The notes: generated from the sequence alone by a model not told the origin. Counted from the first letter of the stretch, positions 34,201 to 43,660 are shown. The stretch: 64,000 nucleotides of DNA from Arthrobacter oryzae (GCF_030812315.1 NZ_JAUSSM010000010.1:124001-188000); one strand, 5' to 3'. Program-made: numbers and translations.

Positions 34201-35025
34201 TCAGTTGTCCGTGAAGTGCGCCGGGCGCTTTTCCCGGAAGGAGGCGACGCCCTCGGCAAGGTCGTCTGTGGCGGCGGCGAGGCCGCCGGCCAGGGCTTCG
34301 AGCACCCGGGACGGGGCACCGTCGGCGGCCGCGTCGATCAGTTGCTTGGCCAGCTGCACCGCCAGCGGCGCCCCCGCCAGCAGGTCGGCGCTGAGCCGCG
34401 CCACCGCGCCTTCCAGCCCGTCTTTGGGTGCGACGGCGGTGGCCAGGCCCCAGGCGAGGGCTTCCTCGCCGGAGAGCTGACGGCGGGTCAGGACGAGTTC
34501 CTTGGCCCGCGCCCTGCCGACGAGTTCAGTGGCCCGTTCGGTGCCGCCCCACCCCGGAACCGTGCCCAGGCCCGTTTCGGGCAGTGCCACCCGCGCGTCG
34601 GCGGTGATGACGCGGAAGTCGCAGGCCAGGGCAAGCTCCAGCCCGCCACCGAAGGCGAGGCCGTCGATAACGGCGATGCTGGGCTGCCGCAGTCCGGCGA
34701 GGGCATCGAAGGCGCGGTGCCCGGTGGCGATCCAGTCCCGCCACATCCCTGCCGCACCGAGGCCGGCGAAGTGGTTGATGTCCGCACCGACGCAAAAGAC
34801 CTTCTCGCCCCCGGTGCGGACGACGACCAGCCGGGCCGACGATGCGGCGACCTCCCGGGCGGCAGCGGCAAGGTCGTCGAGGAGTCCAAGGGTCAGGGCG
34901 TTCAGCTTCGATGACCTGTCGATCAGGATGGTTGCCGTGTGGCCGTCAGCGGAGTAGCCGACGGTGACCTGTCCGGCGGCTGCACTGATGAGCTGTTCTG
35001 TCACGGGCGTGGTTTGGGTGCTCAT
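34201..35025 (-). CDS. Enoyl-CoA hydratase/isomerase family protein
   Basis: 274 residues, crotonase fold. Oxyanion-hole strands VFCVGADINHFAG and AFGGGLELALACDF; both hydratase Glu are kept (GGGLELA and ALPETGLGTVPGWGGTERA). It hydrates an enoyl-CoA or acts as hydratase-lyase on a similar thioester. The neighbouring CoA transferase can supply the thioester, and the aldehyde dehydrogenase could remove an aldehyde product. The start overlaps the stop of the fused GMC gene (ATGA). Confidence 0.88.
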   Translation of the reverse strand: MSTQTTPVTEQLISAAAGQVTVGYSADGHTATILIDRSSKLNALTLGLLDDLAAAAREVAASSARLVVVRTGGEKVFCVGADINHFAGLGAAGMWRDWIATGHRAFDALAGLRQPSIAVIDGLAFGGGLELALACDFRVITADARVALPETGLGTVPGWGGTERATELVGRARAKELVLTRRQLSGEEALAWGLATAVAPKDGLEGAVARLSADLLAGAPLAVQLAKQLIDAAADGAPSRVLEALAGGLAAATDDLAEGVASFREKRPAHFTDN

Positions 35026-37289
35026 GGCTGGTCCTTTCGGTGTCCGCCGAGCTCGCCGGCGAGATGTTCGGCCGCGCGCATGACGATTGCCCAGATGGTC
35101 AGGGTGGGGTTGATGCCGGGGCAGCTGGGAAAAGCGGCACCGGAGTACATGTACAGGTTGCGGGTGTCGTGAACGGCGAGGTGCTCGTCCAGCACCGTTG
35201 CCTTCGGGTTGTGGCCGAAGCGTGCGCCGCCGAGGTCGTGGCTGGAGCCGACGCCGGTGAAGTACGGGCCTTGCCAGGTCTTGGTGGCGCCCATGTCCTT
35301 CAGCAGGCCTGTTGCCTTGTCCGCCATCCAGGACGCCAGCCGCCGCTCGTTGTCGCGGAGCCGGTAGGTCACGCGGACCAGCGGCATGCCAAGCCCGGAG
35401 GAGTCGCGGTGCCTCGGGTCGATTTCCAGCCGGTGAGAGGCGTAGGGCAGTGCGTCGGGCTGGATCCGGATGACACCCTGCTGGGACCAGAGCTTCAGGT
35501 GGTCACGGTAGCCGGCACCCCAGCGGCGGACGTCCCCGGGCAGGGTTTCGCGGGCGATCTGCAGCGGCAGGGCCTGCTGTTCGGCGCCGAGGGTGGCGCC
35601 GCCGATGAAGCCGTGGTCCAGGGAGCGGAACCCGGGTGAGAGGTAGTCGTCCAGGATGACGCCCTGCGCGGCCGGGCCGGTGTGGCGGTTGAACTCAGTG
35701 CCGGGGAACAGGGCGTCTACGTGGCCGAACATCTTGGTCATGTAGTGCATGCCCAGCTGGCCGGTGTTGTTACCGAGCCCGTTTTCGTGCCGGGAGTCGG
35801 CCGAGAGGTACATCAGGCGCAGGTTCTCGTAGGTGTAGGCCGACAGGATGACGGCACGGGCGAACTGGCGGCGGACGCGGCCCAGGGGATCAACCCATTC
35901 CACGCCGCGGGCGGCACCGGAGTCATCCATGATGATCCGGGTGACGCGGGAGTGCGTGCGCAGCTCAAAGTTCCCCGTTTCGATGGCGGCCGGCACGGGT
36001 CCCAGGCCCGGGTGCCAGCGGTCTCCCCGGAAGGAGCCGAGGCCGTTGTTCCAGGCGCTGTAGCCGGTGGCGGGACGCCCGCCGTAGGATTCGGTCGTGA
36101 ATCCCACGGGCACGGGGTGCGGGTGCAGTCCGGCAGCCCGCGTCGTCTCAGTGAATTTGTTGCCGAGGATGAACGGGCGGGTCGGCGGCAGCGGGAGCGG
36201 TTTGCCGCGCTTGACGAACGGGTTGGACTCGTCCCCGGCAATGCCGATCAGGTGCTCGAGCTTGGTGTAGAACGGCTCCAGTTCCTCATAGCTGACAGGC
36301 CAGTCTGCCAGGGTGCAGTCCTCGGGCAGCGAGTCCGGTCCGTACAGCCCGTCGTAGTGGCTCTTGGGGGCGAACTGCCACGGTTGGAAGCGGCGCAGCC
36401 AGGAACCGTAGTGCCCAGCGGATCCGCCGACGCCGTTGACCATGCGGCCCAGCGAGAACGTTGCCTCGCGGCTGTCCTCCTCGTCCGCGGTTTCGCGCCA
36501 GCGCGGGGTTTCTTGCTGGAATTTCGGGCCCAGCCCGCCGCGGGTGTAGTAGGCGTGCTCGAGTTCGTCGGGGAGGAACTCGTCGAGGGGGCGGAAGGGG
36601 CCCGCTTCGAGGCCGACGACGCTCAGGCCGGCCTCGGCGAAGACCTGGGCGCTGAGTCCGCCCATGGCGCCCACCCCGACGAGCAGGACGTCCACTTCAT
36701 CGGTCATCTGAGGGTTGACGGCGTTTTCGTAGCCGAGCTGCTTGAGCCGGTGGCCGTCGGCGTCACGGGGGATTTCCTGCATCGCGTCGGCAAGGGTCTT
36801 GATGACCCCGCCCTTGGTCACGTGTTCGGCGCTGAGGTTTTCTTCGGCTGAGTTTTCCAGCCAGACGCCGGGGTGCTTGAGGAATTTCCAGCCGACGGCG
36901 TCCTTGTTTCCGCCGTGGGCAGGGTCCGCGAAAAGACCTTCCTGCAGGTGGGAGACAACGAGCCCGAAGAGATTCTGCTGTTCCGCCGCAGGCAGTTGTT
37001 CGGTCAGTTCCCCCTGTTCGAGCAGGACCAGCATGTCCGTGCGTTCGTCAAGGGTGAGGGCCGCGAAGTTCCTGCCGTATTTGTTGTCCGCGTAGCGGTC
37101 CAGGGCGCCGAACAGCCACTGGTAGCGGGGGAGGTCCTTGCGTCCGTAGCCCTCCAGGGTGAGGTCCAGATATTCGGTGACTCCCGCGTCGCGGACGTCC
37201 GGGCTATCACCGTCGGTGGGGAACATCGCCTCGAACAGGGCATCGGCGAGTTCGGATTCGTAGGGCGTGAGGATGCGGAGGCTGCTCAT
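35022..37289 (-). CDS. GMC dehydrogenase fused to gluconate-2-dehydrogenase-subunit-3 domain
   Basis: 755 residues, a fusion. Residues 1-190 match gluconate 2-dehydrogenase subunit 3 (LTPYESELADALFEAMFP, FGLVVSHLQEGLFADP, VGWKFLKHPGVWLENS). From about 200 comes a GMC domain (LLVGVGAMGGLSAQVF as FAD loop, VGLEAGPF, NGVGGSAGHYGSWLRRF). The C-terminus has GSSHDLGGARFG and PGINPTLTI with the usual His and Asn. Glucoside 3-dehydrogenases use these two parts as separate subunits, the small one exported with a Tat leader. Here they are joined and no leader is present. Likely oxidises C3 of a sugar or glycoside. Confidence 0.85.
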   Translation of the reverse strand: MSSLRILTPYESELADALFEAMFPTDGDSPDVRDAGVTEYLDLTLEGYGRKDLPRYQWLFGALDRYADNKYGRNFAALTLDERTDMLVLLEQGELTEQLPAAEQQNLFGLVVSHLQEGLFADPAHGGNKDAVGWKFLKHPGVWLENSAEENLSAEHVTKGGVIKTLADAMQEIPRDADGHRLKQLGYENAVNPQMTDEVDVLLVGVGAMGGLSAQVFAEAGLSVVGLEAGPFRPLDEFLPDELEHAYYTRGGLGPKFQQETPRWRETADEEDSREATFSLGRMVNGVGGSAGHYGSWLRRFQPWQFAPKSHYDGLYGPDSLPEDCTLADWPVSYEELEPFYTKLEHLIGIAGDESNPFVKRGKPLPLPPTRPFILGNKFTETTRAAGLHPHPVPVGFTTESYGGRPATGYSAWNNGLGSFRGDRWHPGLGPVPAAIETGNFELRTHSRVTRIIMDDSGAARGVEWVDPLGRVRRQFARAVILSAYTYENLRLMYLSADSRHENGLGNNTGQLGMHYMTKMFGHVDALFPGTEFNRHTGPAAQGVILDDYLSPGFRSLDHGFIGGATLGAEQQALPLQIARETLPGDVRRWGAGYRDHLKLWSQQGVIRIQPDALPYASHRLEIDPRHRDSSGLGMPLVRVTYRLRDNERRLASWMADKATGLLKDMGATKTWQGPYFTGVGSSHDLGGARFGHNPKATVLDEHLAVHDTRNLYMYSGAAFPSCPGINPTLTIWAIVMRAAEHLAGELGGHRKDQP

Positions 37290-37321
37290 GTGAGGGTCCT
37301 TTCAGGCGTTTCGGACGCGCG

Positions 37322-38956
37322 TCAGTGCGCGGCCAGCGAGGCGGTGCGCTGTTCGATCCGCTCGTGCAGCGGCAGCGTCGGAAGGTGGAGGCCGACGGGG
37401 GCGTCGGCGAACAGGGCGAGGTCCATGGGGCGCAGGTCCTCCGAGACGATAAGCGGGAATTCACAGCGGTCCAGGACGTCCTTTTGCAGGTCGACGCCGG
37501 GGGCAATTTCAGTGACGACGAGGCCGGCGGCGGTCAGTTCCATCACCGCGCGTTCGGTGATGTACTTGACCTTCTGGCCGTTGGCGAGTGCTCTCGGTCC
37601 GGAGAACGTGACGGCCGAGACGTCGTTGACGAGCTTCGTGAAGGGCCCGTCGGCCCGGATGTCCAGGCCGTTCCCGTCGGCGGCGATGTCCCGGCGTCCG
37701 GCGGTGAAGGCGCCCATAAAGATGATCTCCGGGGCCGACGAGGTGATGTCGGCGAATCCGCCGACGCCTGCTGTGACGTGGCGCTTTTTGGGCAGGTGAT
37801 GGACGTTGACGTTGCCGTGCCGGTCGATTTCCAGGAAGGAAAGCAGCGAACGGTGGAAGCCGCCGCCCTGTAGGAGGGTGAACTGGTCGATGCTGGGCAT
37901 GATCGCGTCGGGGTTCTGGGCGCAGCCGAACGCGAAGTCCAGCAGCGGGACGCCGCCGACGGCGCCCTGTTCGATGACCCAGCTGACTTCCCGTCCCTGG
38001 TTTTCTTCGACCAGCACGTGGGGGACGAGGGCGGAGACGCCGAAGCCGAGGTTCACGATCTCGCCTGCTTTGAGCTCCTGGGCGGCGCGGCGGGCGGTGA
38101 TTTTCTCCAGGGAGAAGCCGATGTGGGGGAGCGAGCTCAGCGGCCTGCGCAGCTGGCCTGAGATCGCCGGATCGTTGGGGGTCAGTGTGGTCTGGAGCTG
38201 GTCTTCGGCGATCACAATGGCGTCGACGAGGATGCCGGGAACCTTCACATGCTGCGGGTGGAGGCTGCCGGCTTCAGCCAGGCGTTTGACCTGGGCGATG
38301 ACGACGCCGCCGTTGTTGTGCGCGGCGTAGGCCAGGTCCAGGGCGCCGAGCGGGGATCCTTCGTCCTCGAAGGTCAGGTTGCCGTATTCATCGGCGGTGG
38401 TGGCGCGGATGATCGCGACGTTGGGGATGACGGACGGGAAGAACAGCCATTCCTTCCCGGCCAGTGTGGCGGTCTCCACATGGCCTGCGGGTGTGCTGCC
38501 GTTCATCCGTCCGCCCTGGAGGCGCGGGTCGATAAAGGTGTCCAGGCCCACCTGGGTGAAGACGCCCGGCTGCTTCGCCGCCGCGGTGCGGTGCATCTGG
38601 TAGATGACACCTGACGGGAAGTTGTACGCCTCCACTTCGTCACGCTCGATCATCTGCCAGATCAGCGGCGGCTCCGCGCTGGAGGGCCCGGAGGGGTAGG
38701 ACCCGGCGATGACCTTGCGGAGCAGCCCCGGCCGGGCGATGTGGTCGATGCCCTTGACGCCGTACATGTCGCCGGCAGCGATTGGGTGCACGGAAGTCAG
38801 GTTGACCGGGCGGGAGGTTTCCTCGAACCGCTGGCCGATTCCGGCCAGGACGCTGTCCGGGCAGCCGAGGGCGCTGGAGGAGCTGACGGTGATCACGTCG
38901 TCGTCGTTGATGAGGTCCGCTGCTTCGCGGGCGGAGAGGATCTGTACCTTCTGCAT
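37322..38956 (-). CDS. Family I CoA transferase, alpha and beta parts fused
   Basis: 544 residues. N-terminal domain with ITVSSSSALGCPDSVL and SYPSGPSSAEPPLIWQMIE, second domain with IVNLGFGVSALVPHVL and the catalytic Glu in VSWVIEQGAVGGVP; ERAVMELTAAGLVVTEIAPGVD is the conserved end. It moves CoA from acetyl- or another acyl-CoA to a free acid by a glutamyl-CoA intermediate. In the operon it can activate an acid for the hydratase at 34201. 32 bases before the fused GMC gene. Confidence 0.9.
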   Translation of the reverse strand: MQKVQILSAREAADLINDDDVITVSSSSALGCPDSVLAGIGQRFEETSRPVNLTSVHPIAAGDMYGVKGIDHIARPGLLRKVIAGSYPSGPSSAEPPLIWQMIERDEVEAYNFPSGVIYQMHRTAAAKQPGVFTQVGLDTFIDPRLQGGRMNGSTPAGHVETATLAGKEWLFFPSVIPNVAIIRATTADEYGNLTFEDEGSPLGALDLAYAAHNNGGVVIAQVKRLAEAGSLHPQHVKVPGILVDAIVIAEDQLQTTLTPNDPAISGQLRRPLSSLPHIGFSLEKITARRAAQELKAGEIVNLGFGVSALVPHVLVEENQGREVSWVIEQGAVGGVPLLDFAFGCAQNPDAIMPSIDQFTLLQGGGFHRSLLSFLEIDRHGNVNVHHLPKKRHVTAGVGGFADITSSAPEIIFMGAFTAGRRDIAADGNGLDIRADGPFTKLVNDVSAVTFSGPRALANGQKVKYITERAVMELTAAGLVVTEIAPGVDLQKDVLDRCEFPLIVSEDLRPMDLALFADAPVGLHLPTLPLHERIEQRTASLAAH

Positions 38957-38973
38957 GGCGTTCTTTCTGGCTG

Positions 38974-39984
38974 TTAGTTGATGTGGACGGTGCGTCCGGA
39001 GTTTGCGGATTCCTGGGCGGCGAGGGCGACCTTGAGGGCCATCAGGCCGTCGCGGCCGGTCGCCGCAGGCCGGCCCGTGCCTTCCACTGCTGCGGTGAAG
39101 GAGCGCAGGCCGATGACGTACAGGTCCTCAGAACAGTCGACGTCGACCGCTTGGCTGCCTGACCCGGTGGTCAGGATGACCTGGCCCGCGGTGTCCTGCG
39201 TCATGGCGTCGGTAACCCGGATGGTGCCCTCAGTTCCGTGGACTTCAAGGGACGTCCCGGCGTATCCGACGGTGAACGAGTCATGGGTCTGGGCCAGAAC
39301 CGGTGGCAGGCCGTCCCGCTCGTAGCGGATGACGGTCATGGCGGCATCTTCCTGTCCTCCGGTGTTCCAGTCGGCCTGTTGGACGGCCAGGGCGCTGACT
39401 GCCACCGGCGTACCCAGCAACGGGTTCAGCACCGAAGCGTCGTGGCAGGTGATGTCCAGGATCACTCCGCTCCCGGGGGTGCCGTGCCCGAGCCGCCAGC
39501 CGCGGAGCCGTTCCGGCAGGAGCACCGCGTGGGCGATCTTGGCCGAGAGGACTGTGCCGATGGCTCCGGCGGCGACGAGATCGCGCACTGTGGCGTGCAG
39601 GGGGCTGCCGGGAAGGTGGTGGTTGGCGGCGAGCACCAGGCCCCTCTCCTCTGCCAGTTCCACCATGGCCTCGGCCTGGCCGGCCTCAAGGGCGAGTGGC
39701 TTCTCGCACAGGACATGCTTTCCGGCGTTGAGCGCGCTGGTTGCCTGCTCGAAGTGCTTTTCGTTAGTGGAGGAGATGTAGACGGCGTCGATGTCCCAGC
39801 CCAGCAGACCGTCCAGTTCTGTGGTGAAGTTGGGCAGCCCGTGGACCGCGGCGAAGTCCCTGGCCCGGTCTGCCGACCCGCTGAAGACGCCAACGGTGTC
39901 ACCGCCGCTGGCCCGGATTGCGCCGATGACCCGGGTGGCAGCGATGTCGCTGGCGCCGATCAGGCCCCATTTCAGTGCTGGCAT
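38974..39984 (-). CDS. Gfo/Idh/MocA-family oxidoreductase
   Basis: 336 residues. Rossmann start WGLIGASDIAATRVIGAI, then GKHVLCEKPLALEAGQAE (the EKP cofactor/active Lys motif) and DITCHDASVL with the catalytic-region His/Asp. The family oxidises or reduces sugars and keto-sugars with NAD(P); with glycoside 3-dehydrogenases it often converts 3-keto-sugars. 17 bases before the CoA transferase and 9 bases after the LacI gene, so part of the same transcript. Confidence 0.88.
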   Translation of the reverse strand: MPALKWGLIGASDIAATRVIGAIRASGGDTVGVFSGSADRARDFAAVHGLPNFTTELDGLLGWDIDAVYISSTNEKHFEQATSALNAGKHVLCEKPLALEAGQAEAMVELAEERGLVLAANHHLPGSPLHATVRDLVAAGAIGTVLSAKIAHAVLLPERLRGWRLGHGTPGSGVILDITCHDASVLNPLLGTPVAVSALAVQQADWNTGGQEDAAMTVIRYERDGLPPVLAQTHDSFTVGYAGTSLEVHGTEGTIRVTDAMTQDTAGQVILTTGSGSQAVDVDCSEDLYVIGLRSFTAAVEGTGRPAATGRDGLMALKVALAAQESANSGRTVHIN

Positions 39985-39993
39985 TCTGTTCTC

Positions 39994-41013
39994 CTACGTT
40001 CGGGGTCGCCATTGGGCGGTGGAGGCTCTGACTTTCAGGGCCGGTTCAATGAGGGAGCGCTGTGGTTGCAGGGCCGGGTCGCGGATACGGTTCAGCAGCA
40101 GATCGGCTGCCCTGCGTCCGATCAGTTCGGGGTAGGTGGAGACCGAGGTCAGCGGCGGCAGCAGCAGTTCGGCCATGGCGATGTCGTCGAAGCTGGCCAC
40201 CGAGACGTCGCGGCCCGGGTCAAGGTTTCGCCGACGCAGTTCGGCGTAGATTCCAAGGGCGACCGCGTCACTGTAGGCGACGATGCAGTCAGGCCAGATC
40301 CCCTGGTCAAGGACGCGGGCCACGCCTTCGGACCCGCCGGCAGCGTTGTTCGTTGTCGCGGCCGACAGGGAGGCATCGAACGCCACGCCGCTCCCCGTAA
40401 ACCCGGTTTCCAGCCCCTTGATCCGTTCGGTACGTGCCGAAGAATGTTCCGGGCCGCCAACCAGCACCGCCGTTGACGCCCCCAGGGAGGACACGTGCTG
40501 TGCCAGTTGCTGGCCGGCAGCGACGTTGTCGGGGCCCACATAGTCCAGTTCCTCCGAGAAGTAGCGGGCCAGCTGCACAACCGGGACGGAGGACCGGTCA
40601 ATGATGCCGCAGACCGGGGCCAGCTCGGACCCCGTGGCCGGAAGCAGGAAAATGCCGTCGACCTGCTGTTGGACCATGGTCTCCAGCTGCAGGTACTGCC
40701 GCTCCACATCGTCCCTGCTGTACCCGACGAAGAGGGTGTATCCGGCGTCGTGCGCGGCCTCCTCGATGGTCATGGTCAGGCCCGCAAAATAGGGGTTGCG
40801 GATGTCCGTCACGATCAGTCCCAGGGTCATGGATTCGCTTCGGCGCATGTTCGCGGCCTGCCGGTTGTAGACATAGCCGAGTTCGGCCATGGCCAGCCGC
40901 ACGCGGTCTGACGTTGCCTCCGGAATCCGCGGGTTTCCCCGCAGCACCAGCGACGCAGTAGATCGCGATACTCCAGCTGCCCTACTGACGTCATTCAGAG
41001 TCACTTTTTTCAT
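39994..41013 (-). CDS. LacI-family repressor, first gene of the minus-strand operon
   Basis: 339 residues. HTH VTLNDVSRAAGVSRSTASLV, hinge YNRQAANMRRSESMT, sensor domain (GLIVTDIRNPYFAGL, DGIFLLPATGSE, IVAYSDAVALGIYAELRRR, VSVASFDDIAMAEL). Being first in the operon and divergent from the ABC importer operon, it likely controls both through the sites in 41014-41283. Paralogue of 28706-29728. Start at ATG 41013, GGAGGTGG upstream. Confidence 0.92.
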   Translation of the reverse strand: MKKVTLNDVSRAAGVSRSTASLVLRGNPRIPEATSDRVRLAMAELGYVYNRQAANMRRSESMTLGLIVTDIRNPYFAGLTMTIEEAAHDAGYTLFVGYSRDDVERQYLQLETMVQQQVDGIFLLPATGSELAPVCGIIDRSSVPVVQLARYFSEELDYVGPDNVAAGQQLAQHVSSLGASTAVLVGGPEHSSARTERIKGLETGFTGSGVAFDASLSAATTNNAAGGSEGVARVLDQGIWPDCIVAYSDAVALGIYAELRRRNLDPGRDVSVASFDDIAMAELLLPPLTSVSTYPELIGRRAADLLLNRIRDPALQPQRSLIEPALKVRASTAQWRPRT

Positions 41014-41034
41014 TGCTTGTCCACCTCCTTCAGG

Positions 41035-41204
41035 CTCGGTCTAATATTTCTACCACGTTTTGGCCGGTATTGGTAGACCGATCTAATAGAAATCCACCAG
41101 ACCAGAACGCCAGCATATAGGGCCTTGTCACTTCCTGGGTTCGGATTCCAGTGAATCCGCGGGGTTCGCGTTGGTGTACTTGCGATATCTATTGCATCGA
41201 TCTA
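41035..41204. promoter_or_regulatory. Divergent control region with LacI-type sites
   Basis: TAGACCGATCTA (41074-41085) is a near-perfect palindrome with central CG. Half or variant copies: CTCGGTCTAATAT (41035) and CATCGATCTAC (41195). Two stretches TTTCTACCA (41048) and TAGAAAT (41087) also face each other. They lie between the two divergent operons (starts 41013 and 41284), placed to be bound by one or both LacI proteins. Confidence 0.6.
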
Positions 41205-41283
41205 CTTAACTATGTAATCTGAACCACAACGCAGGCTCCAGCCGGGCCTTATCCGGCGTCTGACAACCCAAAGGAGAGTAGTC

Positions 41284-42576
41284 ATGCGTGCACCTAACAA
41301 GCTCAGGATTTCGCTGGCCGTAACAGCAGCAGCAAGCCTCATTGCAGTAACCGGATGTTCCGCAAACGCCCCCGCCGGAAGTTCCACCGGGGGAGGCTCG
41401 GACAAACTCGAAATCACGTCCTGGTGGACCTCCGGTTCGGAGGCGGATGCGCTCAACGTGTTGATCGACGGCGTGAAGAAGTCCTCACCCGGGTTGTCCG
41501 TGGACAACGCGGCGGTCTCCGGCGGCGGCGGTGCCAACGCACGGCAGGCCTTGGCCGCAAGGCTCCAGGCCGGCAGTCCGCCGGATGCCTGGCAGGTACA
41601 TCCCGCCGGGCAGCTGAAGAGCTACGTCGACGGCGGGCAGGTCGCCGATCTGACGGATTTGTGGACCGAGGGCAACTGGGCGTCCCAGATGCCCAAGGAC
41701 GTGGCCGAAGCCCAGCAGGTCGACGGCAAGTACTACACCGTTCCGATCGGCGTCCACCGCGGCAACGTCTTGTGGACCAACCCGTCCGTGCTCTCCAAGG
41801 CCAACGTCAAGATCGACCCCGCTGCCGGCGTCGACGGACTGATCAGCAGCCTCAAGCAGGTCCAGGCCAGCGGAACCACGCCGGTCTGCCTCGGAGACAA
41901 GGACATCTTCGCCTCGGCCCAGCTGCTGGAGTCCCTCATCATGTCCCGGGCGGGTGCGGACAACTGGACGAAGCTGTTCACCAACGAGTATTCCTTCGAC
42001 GCCCCCGAGGTGAAGCAGGCCCTGGCGGACTACAAGGCCATCCTGTCCCTTGCCAACAAGGATCACTCGGCCATCACCTGGGATGAAGCCGCCAAGAAGA
42101 TGGCTGACGGCGACTGCGCCGTCAACCTTATGGGGGACTGGGCGTACGGTGAGCTGCTCAATGCCGGAAAGAAGCCCGGCCAGGACTTCGCCTGGGTGAG
42201 TTTCCCCGGCAAGGAGGACATCTTCGACTACGTCGGAGACGGCTTCTCCATCCCGGCCAACAATATTCCGCATGCCGAAGCCGCCCGGACGTGGGTGAAG
42301 ACCTTGATGGACCCGAAGATCCAGACGGAATTCGCCGCCAAGAAGGGGTCAATCCCGGCGGTGACCTCAGCCGACATTTCAGGGCTGTCCGCATACCAGC
42401 AGGAAGCTGCCAAGAGCCTCGCCTCGGGGGCAGTCGTGTCCTCCCTGGCCCACGCCCAGGCAGCCGGAGCCGAATTCGCCCAGACGTACGCCGACGCAGT
42501 TTCCACCTTCAACGGCAGCAGCAACATCGATGCCTTCATCGCCAGCATGACGCAGGCCCAGAAGACCCAGCTGTAA
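41284..42576 (+). CDS. ABC sugar importer, substrate-binding lipoprotein
   Basis: 430 residues. Leader RAPNKLRISLAVTAAASLIA with lipobox VTGC; Ser/Gly linker; mature family 1 fold (KLEITSWWTSGSEADALNVL, GSPPDAWQVHPAGQL, VPIGVHRGNVLWTNP, AVNLMGDWAYGELLN, AARTWVKTLMDP). Relatives bind glucose, oligosaccharides or uronides. Followed by two permease genes; no ATPase gene is present, so a shared MsmK/UgpC-type ATPase must serve from elsewhere. AAAGGAGA before the ATG. Confidence 0.92.
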   Translation: MRAPNKLRISLAVTAAASLIAVTGCSANAPAGSSTGGGSDKLEITSWWTSGSEADALNVLIDGVKKSSPGLSVDNAAVSGGGGANARQALAARLQAGSPPDAWQVHPAGQLKSYVDGGQVADLTDLWTEGNWASQMPKDVAEAQQVDGKYYTVPIGVHRGNVLWTNPSVLSKANVKIDPAAGVDGLISSLKQVQASGTTPVCLGDKDIFASAQLLESLIMSRAGADNWTKLFTNEYSFDAPEVKQALADYKAILSLANKDHSAITWDEAAKKMADGDCAVNLMGDWAYGELLNAGKKPGQDFAWVSFPGKEDIFDYVGDGFSIPANNIPHAEAARTWVKTLMDPKIQTEFAAKKGSIPAVTSADISGLSAYQQEAAKSLASGAVVSSLAHAQAAGAEFAQTYADAVSTFNGSSNIDAFIASMTQAQKTQL

Positions 42577-42609
42577 CAGCCGGTCAGCCAACCAAGTCGG
42601 AAAGGGTGT

Positions 42610-42629
42610 GGCTGCAGGTCACTGCAGCC
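42610..42629 (+). other. Stem-loop between binding-protein and permease genes
   Basis: GGCTGCAG-GTCA-CTGCAGCC, a perfect 8-base stem 33 bases after the binding-protein stop. Such hairpins protect the upstream mRNA or lower permease expression, giving excess binding protein. Role inferred. Confidence 0.5.
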
Positions 42630-42656
42630 GCACCCCCGGACAGGAACAGTTCACTC

Positions 42657-43658
42657 ATGACAACCTCAACAGCTCTGCCACCGGCACCGGCCGGCCCCCG
42701 GCCGAAGAAACAAGTTCCCCACAACGTCAAGACATCCCGCCGGGCCGCCTGGATCTTCGCACCCAGCCTGCTCGTCAGCTTCCTCTTCGTCTACGTCTTC
42801 ATCGGCATCACGGTCTACATCTCCCTGTCGAACTGGAAGATCGGAACCAGCCCGAACCTGGCACTGCGCCAGCCGTTCGGAGGCACCTACGCCGAAATCG
42901 TCCAGGAACAGCGGTTCCAGGCTGATATCCGCAATGTGGTGATTTTCACCATCATCTTCCTGGTCCTGGCCATCCTCGGCGGACTGATCGCCGCCTTGTT
43001 CATCCACCACGTCTCGGTCGGCAAGGGCCTGTTCCGGACAGTCTTCCTCCTGCCGTACGCGCTGTCCTTCATCGTCACCGGTGTTGCCTGGCGCTGGATC
43101 TTCGCTCCTTCCACCGGAGTCAACGAGATCCTGCGGAGCATGGGAATCGAGAATCCTCCGGGATGGACCACCGACACCACGATCCTCGGAGCCCTGAACG
43201 ACCCCTCCGGAACGGACTTCCTCAAAGTCCAGTTCGGCATTCCGGTGGCGCTGCTGCCCATTATCTTCGCGGCCGCATGGCAGCTCGTCGGCTTCGCCAT
43301 GGCCATGTACCTTGCCGGGCTGGCCTCCATCCCGGAAGAACACCTCGAAGCCGCCAACGTCGATGGAGCAAACGTGTGGCAGCGCCTCCGCTACATCGTG
43401 CTTCCCCAGCTGTGGCCCTCCACCATCACCTGTTTTGTACTCCTGCTCCACGTGGCCCTGAAAATCTTCGACCTCGTCGTCGCCATGTCAGGCTCCGGCC
43501 CCGGATTCGTCACCGACGTCCCCGGCATTTACATCTACAACTACCTCACCAGCCGTTACGACAAAGCCTCGGCAATGGCGATCATCCTGCTTCTGCTGAC
43601 ACTCGTGGTGATCGTCCCCTACCTCGTACGCGGATACCGGAAAGAGCGAAAGGCATAG
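42657..43658 (+). CDS. ABC sugar importer permease (MalF-like)
   Basis: 333 residues, six membrane helices after a 30-residue cytosolic start (AAWIFAPSLLVSFLFVYVFI first). The EAA loop reads EAANVDGANVWQRLRYIVLP, which docks the ATPase. FRTVFLLPYALSFIVTGVAW is another family mark. Spaced two bases from the next permease gene. Start at the ATG giving MTTSTALPP. Confidence 0.92.
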   Translation: MTTSTALPPAPAGPRPKKQVPHNVKTSRRAAWIFAPSLLVSFLFVYVFIGITVYISLSNWKIGTSPNLALRQPFGGTYAEIVQEQRFQADIRNVVIFTIIFLVLAILGGLIAALFIHHVSVGKGLFRTVFLLPYALSFIVTGVAWRWIFAPSTGVNEILRSMGIENPPGWTTDTTILGALNDPSGTDFLKVQFGIPVALLPIIFAAAWQLVGFAMAMYLAGLASIPEEHLEAANVDGANVWQRLRYIVLPQLWPSTITCFVLLLHVALKIFDLVVAMSGSGPGFVTDVPGIYIYNYLTSRYDKASAMAIILLLLTLVVIVPYLVRGYRKERKA

Positions 43659-43660
43659 AA

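Noticed and set aside
35682..36851. 389-codon plus-strand frame opposite the fused GMC gene
   Set aside because: Antisense shadow; the minus-strand gene has clear FAD and active-site motifs.
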